This document shows, piece after piece, positions 1 to 8,482 of a DNA stretch of 64,000 nucleotides. The stretch spans positions 372,001-436,000 of the forward strand of contig NZ_NKJI01000002.1 of assembly GCF_002277815.1 (NCBI RefSeq), written 5' to 3'. The notes under the pieces were generated by a model that had not been told where the DNA came from, ran no database searches, and saw only the letters and a list, made by a program, of their open reading frames with translations. This stretch comes from Pseudomonas sp. ERMR1:02. GTDB lineage: Bacteria > Pseudomonadota > Gammaproteobacteria > Pseudomonadales > Pseudomonadaceae. Position numbers and translations under genes: made by a program. Within the stretch, counting starts at the first letter, position 1. Each line of letters opens with the position of its first letter.

Positions 1-701
1 GACTGTTCCACGGCCTGTCCCGTGGGGGATTGCCCGACGCGGCCTACCGCGAACTGCTGGTTCTGGTTGGCCACGGCTTTCTGCACATCGGCAGCGGTGA
101 TGCCCAATTGGGCCATGCGGTCAGGCTTGAGCCAGATGCGCATGGCGTAGTCCGGCGTGCCGAAAATACTGGCCTGGTTGGCTCCCGGAATGCGTTTGAT
201 CGCATCCAGTATGTAGAGGCTGGCGTAGTTCGCGACGTAAGTACTGTCATAACGGTCGCCTTCGGAATACACGGAAAGGATCATCATGAACGCCGACGAC
301 TTCTTCTGTACTTGAATGCCCTGGCTCTGCACGGCGGAGGGCAATTGCGGCAAGGCCAGATTGACGCGGTTCTGCACGTCCACCTGGGCCAGAGACGGAT
401 CGGTGCCGATTTCGAAGAAAACGTTCAGCGTCATGTTGCCCGTCGCAGAGCTCGACGAGTTCATGTAGATCATGTTGTCGGCGCCGTTGACCTGTTGCTC
501 GATCGGCGCGGCCACGTTATTGGCCACGACCTGCGCATCGGCGCCGGGGTAGGTGGCTGCGACGGTGATTTGCGGCGGCGTGATATCCGGGTACTGGGCC
601 ACGGGTAGCTGGAGCATGGCCACTGCGCCGGCCAGGGTGATGATGATGGAAATCACCGAGGCGAAAATGGGTCGGTCAATGCAATAGTGGGAAATGCTCA
701 T
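1..701 (-). CDS. RND efflux pump inner-membrane subunit, N-terminal part
   Basis: About 233 codons run off the left edge. The protein begins MSISHYCIDRPIFASVIS and continues with the first transmembrane helix and the porter-domain opening seen in HAE1-family hydrophobe/amphiphile pumps (PVAQYPDITPP, then YPGADAQVV, then INGADNMIYM-like text around residue 85). These proton-driven trimers sit in the inner membrane and pass drugs or solvents to a periplasmic adapter and an outer-membrane channel. Its ATG overlaps the stop of the upstream adapter gene by 4 bases, so the two are translationally coupled. The substrate cannot be told from this fragment. The family call is firm. The closest named pump (MexF, OqxB or TriC type) was not resolved. 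Confidence 0.93.
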   Translation of the reverse strand, partial: MSISHYCIDRPIFASVISIIITLAGAVAMLQLPVAQYPDITPPQITVAATYPGADAQVVANNVAAPIEQQVNGADNMIYMNSSSSATGNMTLNVFFEIGTDPSLAQVDVQNRVNLALPQLPSAVQSQGIQVQKKSSAFMMILSVYSEGDRYDSTYVANYASLYILDAIKRIPGANQASIFGTPDYAMRIWLKPDRMAQLGITAADVQKAVANQNQQFAVGRVGQSPTGQAVEQ

Positions 702-1921
702 GGCGTTTTCCCGCTGTCTGCTCCGGTCGCGCCTGCCTTCGCCGGTTGACCGGCCGCGCTACCTGCCGCTGCCGCGCCGGCGCCATCGACGATATTCAGC
801 GGCCCACCGGGTGTGACCCTGATCGCGCCATCGACCACGATGCGCTCACCGGCCCGCAGGCCCTTGCTGATAAACCAGTCATCGCCTTGCCAATCACCCA
901 CTTCGACGATGCGTTGTTCGGGCTTACCCTCGGCGTTGAGGACCCAGACAAAATGGCTCTTGGCACCTTCCAGCACGGCCTTTTGCGGTACCAGTATGGC
1001 GTTCGGCCGGGACGCCCCCTTGGCCAGCGCCTTCACGAACTGACCGGGACGCAGCAGCCCCTTCGGATTGGCCAGCACCGCGCGGACCAGAAAGGTCCCG
1101 GTTTCCTGGCTGAAAGAGGGCGCCAGGAAATTCACCTGGCCGTGCTCAGGCGCCACGGTCCCGTCAGCCAGTACCACCTCGACGACAAAGTCACTGCGCG
1201 GCGGGAATTTAAGGCGCCCGGTGGCGATCTCGTCGCGATATTTCAGCGTTTCGTTTTCCGAGAGACTGAAGTTGACGTACATCGGGTCCATCTGCGACAC
1301 CGAGGTCAGCAATCCCGACTCGCCCGGCGTTACGTAACTGCCATCCTGTTTTTTGGCATAACTGGAAAGGCCGGTGAGGGGAGAGGTGATGGTGGTGTAG
1401 CTGAGGTTCAGTTCTGCGTTGCGCACGACCCCCTCTGCGGCCAGTACGGCGGCACGAGTTCCACGCTCTTCGCCGACGGCATTGTCCAGATCCATCTTGC
1501 TGACCGCGTTTTGCGCCGCCAGTGGACGGACACGGGCCAGCGCCGCCTTGGCCACTTCCCAGCGCGCCTGTTGCTGGGCCAACTGTCCCTTGGCCGACAG
1601 CAGAGTTGCCTCGAAAGGTTTAGGGTCCATCTGGAACAGCGTCTGCCCGGCTTTCACCAGATCGCCTTCGGTGTACAGCCGCCGATCCAGAAAGCCGGCG
1701 ACGCGTGCACGGATCTCTACTTCGCGGGAACTCTGGGTTTGCGCGACAAATTCGAAAGTGACCGGAGTATCGCGGGCGGTGACCGTCATGACAGTCACAT
1801 CTGGGGCTTGTCGGGCGGCTGAAGCAGGCTCTTTACCGCAGCCGCCCAGCACAGTCGAGATTGCGATCAGCAAGGCAATCGGCATGCAAACGCGCTGCCT
1901 GACAACGTAGTTCAGGTCCAT
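698..1921 (-). CDS. RND efflux periplasmic adapter (membrane fusion lipoprotein)
   Basis: A protein of about 407 residues. The start is placed at the ATG at 1921, which has a GGAG seven bases upstream. The frame stays open to 1942. A hydrophobic leader (PIALLIAISTVLGGCGKE) ends in a lipobox cysteine, so it is probably a lipoprotein anchored in the inner membrane. It is followed by the lipoyl/barrel-sandwich segment (VEIRARVAGFLDRRLYTEGD), an alpha-hairpin and a beta-barrel ending in a low-complexity Ala/Gly tail. This is the usual build of MexA/AcrA adapters, which bridge the inner-membrane pump and an outer-membrane factor. It overlaps the pump gene by 4 bases. No outer-membrane channel gene or regulator is visible upstream within the window. 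Confidence 0.92.
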   Translation of the reverse strand: MDLNYVVRQRVCMPIALLIAISTVLGGCGKEPASAARQAPDVTVMTVTARDTPVTFEFVAQTQSSREVEIRARVAGFLDRRLYTEGDLVKAGQTLFQMDPKPFEATLLSAKGQLAQQQARWEVAKAALARVRPLAAQNAVSKMDLDNAVGEERGTRAAVLAAEGVVRNAELNLSYTTITSPLTGLSSYAKKQDGSYVTPGESGLLTSVSQMDPMYVNFSLSENETLKYRDEIATGRLKFPPRSDFVVEVVLADGTVAPEHGQVNFLAPSFSQETGTFLVRAVLANPKGLLRPGQFVKALAKGASRPNAILVPQKAVLEGAKSHFVWVLNAEGKPEQRIVEVGDWQGDDWFISKGLRAGERIVVDGAIRVTPGGPLNIVDGAGAAAAGSAAGQPAKAGATGADSGKTP

Positions 1922-2001
1922 CACCTTGCTCCATGAAGTCACTCGAACAGAGCGTAGACACTATCTCCCCGTTGCGCTAACTCGCGGACACGTACGACAA
2001 A

Positions 2002-2649
2002 TCAGCCGATTGGCTCTGCCGTACAGGTCATTTCCCCTGAGCCTGGCTTTTGGAAAAGGACCACTGTGCCGTTTTGCCAGAAACTGTAGTTCCCTTGGTA
2101 GTCCTTGCCGGTGTAGCGGCTACCCGAGTCATTCGGCACCTGGCTCAGGGTGATCGAGGCATTCGCCCATTGCAGGTACACGACGCCAGGCAAAGTGGTA
2201 AAGAAGGTGACGGCAAGCGGAGCGTTCAATCCTGGGCAACGAAACGCCATGGGGCCCTCGGTGATTCTGTCCGGATCTCTGGTTCTCACAATCGCCGAAC
2301 CCTTGCGTAGCTGGTACGCGCGCTCGGCATAACTGCGAATCGTACATGCCTTGGGATCGGACTCGGAGGCACACTGATTGCGGTCATGGATCCAGAACTC
2401 CTGGTCGACGATGACTTTGTCAGGAGGCGGTACTGAATGTTCATCCGTGAGCGCCAGGCGATAAAGACGCATCAGTTCGACATCCATCTGCGCCAGTTGC
2501 GAATCGCGGCAGATGAGCTTTTCGATGGAGGCCGTGGCCCTGGCGCAGTCGAAGCTGGTCGTGAAGGATGCCGCGTTGGCGCAGGTGCTCGTCGCCACGC
2601 ACACGCTGGCACCGAGCACAGAGGTGAAAAAGGCCGTGACCGTTTTCAT
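2002..2649 (-). CDS. Secreted LprI-like / MliC-like lysozyme inhibitor protein
   Basis: About 215 residues from the ATG at 2649, which opens a clear Sec signal peptide (MKTVTAFFTSVLGASVCVAT...ANA). The frame is open further upstream to 2718, but without a signal-like start. Residues of roughly 30-115 form an LprI-type domain with paired cysteines (SFDCARA, EKLICRDSQLAQMD, RNQCASESDPKAC). The C-terminal ~90 residues resemble the C-type lysozyme inhibitor MliC: FRCPGLNAPLAVTFF, a beta-rich stretch with SGSRYTGKDYQ, and a closing MTCTAEPIG. Such proteins protect peptidoglycan from host or rival lysozyme in the periplasm. Here both domain types are in one chain. It is a lone gene in the same direction as the efflux operon. 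The domain assignment is from memory of family motifs. Confidence 0.8.
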   Translation of the reverse strand: MKTVTAFFTSVLGASVCVATSTCANAASFTTSFDCARATASIEKLICRDSQLAQMDVELMRLYRLALTDEHSVPPPDKVIVDQEFWIHDRNQCASESDPKACTIRSYAERAYQLRKGSAIVRTRDPDRITEGPMAFRCPGLNAPLAVTFFTTLPGVVYLQWANASITLSQVPNDSGSRYTGKDYQGNYSFWQNGTVVLFQKPGSGEMTCTAEPIG

Positions 2650-3008
2650 ATTGATTTCGCCCAGATCATTACGTGATACCCGATTGACGTGGCAAGTATT
2701 GATCCGTTGAACAGACATTCGTTCGCATGGGGTGTACGCAGTGTAAGTCAGCGCTCAAACTTGCCACACCGCCTGGCGGCTGGGGCGCAGGAGGGAGATG
2801 GCAGCGCAGGGTCCGCTAGTGATTTTTCAGGACGCAAGCCTCTGCGGAGTAACTTATCTTCAATTATGACTGATGTTAAAAAATGTTATTCCGAAAAAAT
2901 ACTTCACATAATCCGTTCATTGGTAGATGATCTGCCTCATCTACAACGCGGCCAACGTCCGTGCCTTGCAGACGTTGAAGCAGTCGCTGCTTTCCTCTGG
3001 AGTACCCC
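2650..3008. promoter_or_regulatory. Divergent intergenic region upstream of ltnD
   Basis: No gene is supported in this 359-base stretch. Its right half turns AT-rich (about 2845-2925, including AAAAAATGTTATTCCGAAAAAATAC broken here only by length), as expected for the promoter of the tetronate operon that starts at 3009. An operator could not be assigned by eye. Confidence 0.4.
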
Positions 3009-3914
3009 ATGAATAACAAGAATGTCGGTGTAGTCGGTCTGGGCGCGATGGGGCTGGGCATTGCCCGCTCGTTGTTGCGCAGCGGTTTCAATGTGCATGC
3101 CTGTGATGTGCGTGCTGCTGTAACAGAGCAGTTCGCCGGGGAGGGCGGTGTTGCTTGCCCGTCACCGTCGCACATGGCCGGTGAGTGTGATGTGATCATT
3201 ACCGTGGTGGTCAATGCCGAGCAGACCGAGACCGTATTGTTCGGTGAGGGTGGTGCCGTGGCCGCGCTGCGGCCGGGTAGCCTGGTGATCGGCTGCGCCA
3301 CAGTCGCTCCGACTTACGCCGTGGATCTTGGCCAGCGCCTGGCCGCGCTGGGCCTGCTGTATCTGGATGCACCGATTTCCGGGGGCGCCGCCAAGGCTGC
3401 CGCCGGGGAGATGACCATGATGACTTCAGGCCCGGCCGACGCCTATGCCAAGGCGGAGTCGATCCTGGCTGGCATGGCCGGCAAGGTTTATCGCCTGGGT
3501 GACGTCCATGGCCTGGGTTCGAAGGTCAAAATAATCAACCAGCTTCTGGCCGGGGTGCATATTGCCGCTTCCGCCGAAGCCATGGCGCTGGGCCTGCGTG
3601 AAGGAGTCGATGCCGATGCGCTGTATGAGGTGATCACCCATAGCGCCGGCAATTCCTGGATGTTCGAAAACCGCGTACCGCACATTCTCAAGGCTGACTA
3701 CACGCCGTTGTCCGCGGTGGATATTTTCGTCAAGGACCTGGGTCTGGTGCTGGATACCGCCCGGGCCAGCAAATTCCCGCTGCCGCTGTCGGCTACCGCT
3801 CACCAAATGTTCATGCAGGCGTCCAGTGCCGGTTTCGGCCGTGAGGACGACTCGGCGGTGATCAAGATTTTCCCAGGCATCGAATTGCCGACTGCCAAGC
3901 CCCAGCCCGTTTGA
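3009..3914 (+). CDS. ltnD: L-threonate dehydrogenase (3-hydroxyisobutyrate dehydrogenase family)
   Basis: A 301-residue NAD-dependent beta-hydroxyacid dehydrogenase. The Rossmann motif GLGAMG is at residues 10-15. The family substrate-binding segment (PISGGAAKAAAGEMTMM) lies near residue 120, and the catalytic lysine region (GLGSKVKIINQ) near residue 170. In the tetronate pathway LtnD oxidises L-threonate to 2-oxo-tetronate. Within the general family this role is assigned because the next genes are the 3-oxo-tetronate kinase and decarboxylase. It starts the operon and is followed after 28 bases by the kinase gene. A purely sequence-based call would be 3-hydroxyisobutyrate dehydrogenase-like, and the specific substrate is an inference from the neighbours. 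Confidence 0.88.
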   Translation: MNNKNVGVVGLGAMGLGIARSLLRSGFNVHACDVRAAVTEQFAGEGGVACPSPSHMAGECDVIITVVVNAEQTETVLFGEGGAVAALRPGSLVIGCATVAPTYAVDLGQRLAALGLLYLDAPISGGAAKAAAGEMTMMTSGPADAYAKAESILAGMAGKVYRLGDVHGLGSKVKIINQLLAGVHIAASAEAMALGLREGVDADALYEVITHSAGNSWMFENRVPHILKADYTPLSAVDIFVKDLGLVLDTARASKFPLPLSATAHQMFMQASSAGFGREDDSAVIKIFPGIELPTAKPQPV

Positions 3915-3942
3915 AGCCAGAGCCCGTTTGAGGGAACACCCC

Positions 3943-5241
3943 ATGACTACCTCCACCGCACGCCCGCTGCTGGGCTGCATCGCCGACGATTTCACCGGTG
4001 CCACGGACCTTGCCAACATGCTGGTGCGCGGCGGTATGCGCACCGTGCAAAGCATTGGCATCCCGAGCGCGGAAGTTGCTGCCGGGCTTGATGCCGATGC
4101 GATCGTTATTGCGCTGAAATCGCGCACCACGCCGGTCGCCGAAGCGGTCGAGCAGTCCCTCGCCGCGCTGGCCTGGCTGCGCGAGCAAGGCTGCGAGCAG
4201 ATCTTTTTCAAATATTGCTCGACGTTCGACTCCACCGCGGCCGGCAATATCGGCCAGGTCAGCGAAGCGCTGCTGGCCGCACTGGGTAGCGACTTTACCC
4301 TTGCGTGCCCGGCGTTCCCGGAAAATGGCCGGACGATCTTTCGCGGTCACTTGTTTGTGCAGGATCAACTGCTAAGCGAATCGGGCATGCAACATCACCC
4401 GCTCACGCCGATGACCGATGCCAATCTGGTTCGGGTCTTGCAATCGCAGACCCGCCTGAATGTCGGACTGTTGCGCTACGACACCATTGCCCGCGGCACT
4501 GAGCAGGTGAGTGCACGAATCGCAGAACTGAGGGCTCAGGGTGTCGGCATGGCAATCGCTGATGCCTTGTCGGACAGCGATCTGTACACCCTCGGTGCCG
4601 CCTGCGCCGATCTGCCGTTGTTGACGGGTGGTTCGGGGCTGGCGCTGGGTTTGCCGGAAAACTTCCGTCGAGCCGGCAAACTGCGTGACCTCGATGCCTC
4701 GAAACTCCCGGCGGTGTCAGGCCTGGAAGTGGTGTTGGCCGGTAGTGCTTCGATCGCCACCAATGGACAAGTGGCGGCCTGGCTCGAAGCGGGTCGACCG
4801 GCCTTGCGCATTGATCCATTGGCCCTGGCTGCCGGTGAACCGGTGGTGGCGCAAGCCCTGGCCTTTGCTCGCGCGAACGAACACACCGTATTGATCTACG
4901 CCACCAGCTCGCCGGAGGAGGTCAAGTTGGTGCAACAGCAACTGGGTGTGGATCAAGCCGGAAGCCTGGTGGAAAACGCCTTTGGCGAAATTGCCCAGGG
5001 TCTGCGCCAGAGTGGCGTGCGCCGTTTCGTGATCGCCGGCGGAGAAACATCAGGCGCTGTGGTTCAGGCGCTGGGCGTACAGCTGCTGCAGATCGGCGCG
5101 CAGATCGATCCGGGTGTGCCGGCGACTGTCAGCAGTACTGATGAACCTTTGGCGCTTGCGCTCAAATCGGGCAACTTCGGTGGTCGGGATTTCTTCAGTA
5201 AAGCCTTGAATCAACTCGCCCAGGCCGGAGGTGCGCAATGA
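3943..5241 (+). CDS. otnK: 3-oxo-tetronate kinase (four-carbon acid sugar kinase, former DUF1537)
   Basis: A 432-residue protein. The start is placed at 3943, where GAGGGA lies eight bases upstream. The frame is open five codons further. The N-terminal domain begins with LGCIADDFTGATDLA, the conserved acidic opening of the four-carbon acid sugar kinase family. The C-terminal nucleotide-binding domain shows VIAGGETSGAVVQALG near residue 365. The enzyme phosphorylates 3-oxo-tetronate at C4 with ATP in the cytoplasm. Its stop overlaps the next gene (otnC) by 4 bases, so kinase and decarboxylase are made together. The family assignment is firm. The choice of tetronate epimer is not readable from sequence. 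Confidence 0.92.
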   Translation: MTTSTARPLLGCIADDFTGATDLANMLVRGGMRTVQSIGIPSAEVAAGLDADAIVIALKSRTTPVAEAVEQSLAALAWLREQGCEQIFFKYCSTFDSTAAGNIGQVSEALLAALGSDFTLACPAFPENGRTIFRGHLFVQDQLLSESGMQHHPLTPMTDANLVRVLQSQTRLNVGLLRYDTIARGTEQVSARIAELRAQGVGMAIADALSDSDLYTLGAACADLPLLTGGSGLALGLPENFRRAGKLRDLDASKLPAVSGLEVVLAGSASIATNGQVAAWLEAGRPALRIDPLALAAGEPVVAQALAFARANEHTVLIYATSSPEEVKLVQQQLGVDQAGSLVENAFGEIAQGLRQSGVRRFVIAGGETSGAVVQALGVQLLQIGAQIDPGVPATVSSTDEPLALALKSGNFGGRDFFSKALNQLAQAGGAQ

Positions 5242-5888
5242 GTCGCGCAGTGAGTAACGAAAACGCCCTGCGCGAAGAAATCTGTGAGGTGGGCCGTAGC
5301 CTTTACCAGCGCGGTTACACCGTCGGCAGCGCCGGCAATATCAGCGCGCGCCTGGACGACGGCTGGTTGATCACGCCTACTGATGTCTGCCTCGGACGAC
5401 TCGATCCGGCAACCATCGCCAAGGTCAACCTGGCGGGCGAATGGGTGTCCGGTGACAAGCCTTCAAAGACCCTGGCGCTGCATCGCCAGGTCTACGACCG
5501 CAACCCGAATGTCGGCGGCGTGGTGCATACCCACTCCACCCATTTGGTGGCGTTGACGCTGGCAGGCGTCTGGCAGGCGGACGACATTCTGCCGCCCTTG
5601 ACGCCGTATCAGATCATGAAAGTCGGGCATATCCCGTTGATCGGCTACCAGCGACCCGGTTCGCCGAAGGTTGCCGAACAGGTCGCCCAGTTGGCCAACA
5701 GCGTTCGCGGCGTGATGCTCGAACGGCTGGGCCCGGTGGTTTGGGAGAGTTCGGTATCCAGGGCCAGCTACGCCTTGGAAGAGCTCGAGGAAACCGCGCG
5801 ACTCTGGCTGATGAGCAATCCCAAGCCAGAGCCGCTCGATCAGGCGGCGCTGGACGAGCTGCGAGAAACTTTTGGTGCGCACTGGTAA
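5238..5888 (+). CDS. otnC: 3-oxo-tetronate 4-phosphate decarboxylase (class II aldolase/adducin fold)
   Basis: A 216-residue class II aldolase/adducin-domain protein. It shows the phosphate/substrate loop GSAGNISARL at residues 30-39, the catalytic-acid region TLALHRQVY near residue 79, and the metal-binding cluster VHTHSTH at 96-102, in which H97 and H99 are the likely zinc ligands. In the pathway it converts 3-oxo-tetronate 4-phosphate to dihydroxyacetone phosphate and CO2, feeding glycolysis. Its ATG sits inside the stop of otnK (ATGA). The annotation as OtnC rather than L-fuculose-phosphate aldolase rests on the kinase partner. Confidence 0.91.
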   Translation: MSRAVSNENALREEICEVGRSLYQRGYTVGSAGNISARLDDGWLITPTDVCLGRLDPATIAKVNLAGEWVSGDKPSKTLALHRQVYDRNPNVGGVVHTHSTHLVALTLAGVWQADDILPPLTPYQIMKVGHIPLIGYQRPGSPKVAEQVAQLANSVRGVMLERLGPVVWESSVSRASYALEELEETARLWLMSNPKPEPLDQAALDELRETFGAHW

Positions 5889-6000
5889 AGCGCTGGCTTG
5901 ACACGACAGATCGATACCGCAGGCCCTGCCCGAGAGACGCACCGCGACTCTCGACGGACGCGGCTTGCCTGAAAAAACAATAACAACAGGAAATCCAAGC

Positions 6001-6081
6001 ATGACTCACCTTCACTGCGGCAGGTTCAGATCCATTGGCAGCACCGTTTCATTGACCCGGCGTGGAGGGTTTTTGAAATGA
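6001..6081 (+). CDS. Candidate 26-residue leader ORF coupled to the tetronate permease
   Basis: The ORF reads MTHLHCGRFRSIGSTVSLTR and then RGGFLK. It is preceded by CAGGAAA eight bases before its ATG, and its TGA overlaps the ATG of the permease (AATGA). The last codons carry the permease ribosome-binding site (GTGGAGGG). This geometry suits translational coupling or a leader peptide. No homology is claimed, and it may be a chance ORF. Confidence 0.35.
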   Translation: MTHLHCGRFRSIGSTVSLTRRGGFLK

Positions 6082-7538
6082 GCCCTTTAGTCCTGATGAT
6101 TACCGCAGGGGTGGGCATCGCCCTGTTGTTGTTCCTTGTGCTCAAGTACAAATTCCAACCCTTCGTAGCCTTGATGCTGGTGAGCATTCTGGTGGCGCTG
6201 GTGGCCGGGGTGAAACCGGCTGATCTGGTCGCTACCATCGAAGGCGGCATGGGCAAAACCCTGGGCCATATCGCGATCATCATTGCCCTGGGCGCGATGA
6301 TCGGGCGGATCATCGAGCTCTCCGGTGGTGCCGAGGCGCTGGCCAAGACGCTGATTACCCGTTTCGGCAATCGGCGTACGCCCCTGGCCTTGACGATTGC
6401 CGGCTTTATGGTCGGGGTGCCGGTGTTCTTCGAGGTCGGCGTGATCATCCTCATGCCGCTGGCCTATGGTATTGCGCGGCGCGCGCGCAAGCCGCTGTTG
6501 GTGTTCGCGCTGCCGATGTGCGCGGCCTTGTTGACCGTACACGCCTTTCTGCCGCCGCATCCGGGCGCAGTCGCCGCTGCCAGTCAATTGGGCGCGGACT
6601 TGGGCCGCGTGCTGATGTTCGGGTTGCCAATCACCGCGTTCCTTTGCTATGTCGGCTACCGCGTGGCCGGGCGCATGACCCGTCGGGTGTACCCGATGAC
6701 CGACGATATTCGTGCCGAGGTCTACGGTCCGCATGTCACCAATGAAGATCTGGCCGCCTGGTCCAATGGCAACGACACGAACACTTCGCAAGCTGCTGTG
6801 GCCGTATCGCACATGGGCCTGGAAGAGTCGACCAGCAGCATTGTTTCCAAATTGCCGCCGGCACCTGCACCGGGTTTTGGTCTGATTGTCAGCCTGATCC
6901 TGCTGCCCATCATTCTGATTCTGATGGGGACGCTGTCCACTTCGTTGCTGCCTGCCGAATCGACTCTGCGCGGTATCATGACGGTGCTCGGCGCGCCGCT
7001 GGTAGCGTTGCTGATCGACACCCTGCTGTGTGCCTGGCTGCTGGGTTCGCGCCGGGGCTGGAGCCGCACTCAAGTATCTGACGTGATCGGTTCGGCCTTG
7101 CCCGGTGTGGCCATGGTGATCCTGATTGCCGGCGCCGGCGGAGTTTTTGGCAAGGTACTGGTGGATACCGGTATCGGTGCCGTGGTCTCGGATATGTTGC
7201 GCACCACCGGTCTGCCGGTACTGGCGCTGGGCTTCCTGCTGACCATGCTGTTGCGCGCGGTACAAGGCTCGACCACAGTGGCCCTGGTGACCACTGCCGG
7301 CATCATCAGTCCGCTGATCGTGACCCTCAATCTCACCCCTAACCACATGGCGTTGCTGTGCCTGGCCATGGGTGGTGGCGGGTTGGCCATGTCCCATATC
7401 AATGATGCCGGCTACTGGATTTTCACCAAGCTGGCCGGGTTGAATGTGGCGGACGGCTTGCGCACCTGGACGGTATTGACCACGTTGCTGGGTACGTTGG
7501 GTTTCTGTATTACCCTGCTGATCTGGCCCTTTGTCTAA
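6078..7538 (+). CDS. GntP-family tetronate/gluconate-type permease
   Basis: A 486-residue, very hydrophobic protein with about 12-14 membrane helices. It matches the gluconate:H+ symporter (GntP/GntT) family through IALGAMIGRIIELSGGAEA near residue 75, then FEVGVIILMPLAYGIARR, the loop HAFLPPHPGAVAAA, and VQGSTTVALVTTAGI in the second half. It probably imports the tetronate substrate of this operon by proton symport across the inner membrane. A hydrophilic loop of about 50 residues sits mid-protein (around 215-265). It is 189 bases downstream of otnC and in the same direction, with a possible coupled leader ORF just before it. Confidence 0.9.
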   Translation: MSPLVLMITAGVGIALLLFLVLKYKFQPFVALMLVSILVALVAGVKPADLVATIEGGMGKTLGHIAIIIALGAMIGRIIELSGGAEALAKTLITRFGNRRTPLALTIAGFMVGVPVFFEVGVIILMPLAYGIARRARKPLLVFALPMCAALLTVHAFLPPHPGAVAAASQLGADLGRVLMFGLPITAFLCYVGYRVAGRMTRRVYPMTDDIRAEVYGPHVTNEDLAAWSNGNDTNTSQAAVAVSHMGLEESTSSIVSKLPPAPAPGFGLIVSLILLPIILILMGTLSTSLLPAESTLRGIMTVLGAPLVALLIDTLLCAWLLGSRRGWSRTQVSDVIGSALPGVAMVILIAGAGGVFGKVLVDTGIGAVVSDMLRTTGLPVLALGFLLTMLLRAVQGSTTVALVTTAGIISPLIVTLNLTPNHMALLCLAMGGGGLAMSHINDAGYWIFTKLAGLNVADGLRTWTVLTTLLGTLGFCITLLIWPFV

Positions 7539-7556
7539 CGAACTGTCGACCTGCCC

Positions 7557-7624
7557 TGTAGGAGCTGAGCTTGCTCGCGATGGCGTCCTTGAGATCGCCA
7601 TCGCGAGCAAGCTCAGCTCCTACA
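7557..7624. repeat. REP-type inverted repeat pair (REPIN-like)
   Basis: The arms TGTAGGAGCTGAGCTTGCTC and its reverse complement face each other across a 9-base centre, with perfect pairing over about 29 bases per side. This is the common Pseudomonas extragenic palindrome. It may stabilise or attenuate the mRNA between the permease and otnI. Confidence 0.9.
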
Positions 7625-7649
7625 AAAAAAGCCATGTATAGGAGCTACC

Positions 7650-8431
7650 ATGCCTCGTTTTGCTGCCAACCTCAGCATGCTCTACCCGGAACATGCGTTT
7701 CTGGATCGCTTTGCCGCCGCGGCGGCTGATGGTTTCGAAGCGGTGGAGTATCTATTCCCTACGACTACAGCGCTGAAGAACTCAAGCAACGCTTGAGTGA
7801 CAACGGCCTGATCCAGGCACTGTTCAACGCGCCACCCGGTGATTGGGCAGCGGGCGAGCGGGGCACGGTGTCGCTGCCCGGTCGGGAGAGTGAATTTCGC
7901 AGCGGTTTTGATCGCGCCCTGGAATACGCCAGCGTGCTGGGCAATTCACGCATTCACGTCATGGCCGGGCTGTTGCCGTCGGAAAGCGATCGCCCACGGC
8001 ATCACGGCGTTTATCTGGAAAACCTTGCCTATGCCACCGCTCAGGCAGCCAAGGCAGGCGTCACAGTACTGCTCGAGCCGATCAATACGCGGGACATGCC
8101 GGGCTTTTTTCTCAACCGGCAGGATCAGGCCCAGGCCATCTGCAAGGAAGTGGGCGCCAGTAACCTGAAAGTTCAGTTCGACTGCTACCACTGCCAAATC
8201 GTCGAGGGTGACCTGGCCACCAAACTGCGCCGGGACTTCGAGGGTATCGGCCATATTCAGATTGCCGGCGTGCCGGACCGGCATGAACCAGACCTGGGGG
8301 AAGTCAACTATCCCTATCTGTTCGAGCTGATCGACCAGTTGGGGTATGACGGGTGGGTGGGGTGCGAGTATCGGCCGCGAGGCGACACGTCTGCCGGCCT
8401 GCAGTGGTTGCGGGACTGGAAGGCGCGCTAA
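7650..8431 (+). pseudogene. otnI: 2-oxo-tetronate isomerase OtnI (Hyi family), split by a one-base deletion
   Basis: The gene opens at ATG 7650 (GGAG at 7641) with [15 protein letters not shown] and reads to EAVEYLFP. There the frame breaks. The continuation [17 protein letters not shown] is in the next frame. Adding one C to the CCC run at 7757-7759 joins both parts into a full-length chain of about 260 residues, the normal size for hydroxypyruvate-isomerase-like TIM barrels. Metal-site segments are present downstream ([39 protein letters not shown]). OtnI would isomerise 2-oxo- to 3-oxo-tetronate, the step between LtnD and OtnK. As written the gene is broken. Given the same lesion in several other genes, a sequencing indel is likely. 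Confidence 0.88.
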
Positions 8432-8449
8432 GCGCAACACCTGAGGGGA

Positions 8450-8479
8450 AACGGGCTCTACTGGACGCAAGAGCCCGTT
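8450..8479. terminator. Bidirectional hairpin between otnI and the convergent DeoR gene
   Basis: AACGGGCTCT and AGAGCCCGTT form a 10-bp stem with a 10-base loop, followed by GTTTC on the plus strand. It lies exactly between two convergent genes. Confidence 0.75.
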
Positions 8480-8482
8480 GTT

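Noticed and set aside
746..1822. Plus-strand open frame of 358 codons in the efflux adapter region
   Set aside because: The adapter lipoprotein on the minus strand has a signal peptide and family motifs; this frame has none.
6087..7610. Minus-strand open frame of 507 codons opposite the GntP permease
   Set aside because: Composition is Gln/His/Arg-rich and featureless, the mirror of a GC-rich membrane-protein gene. The plus-strand permease explains the region.
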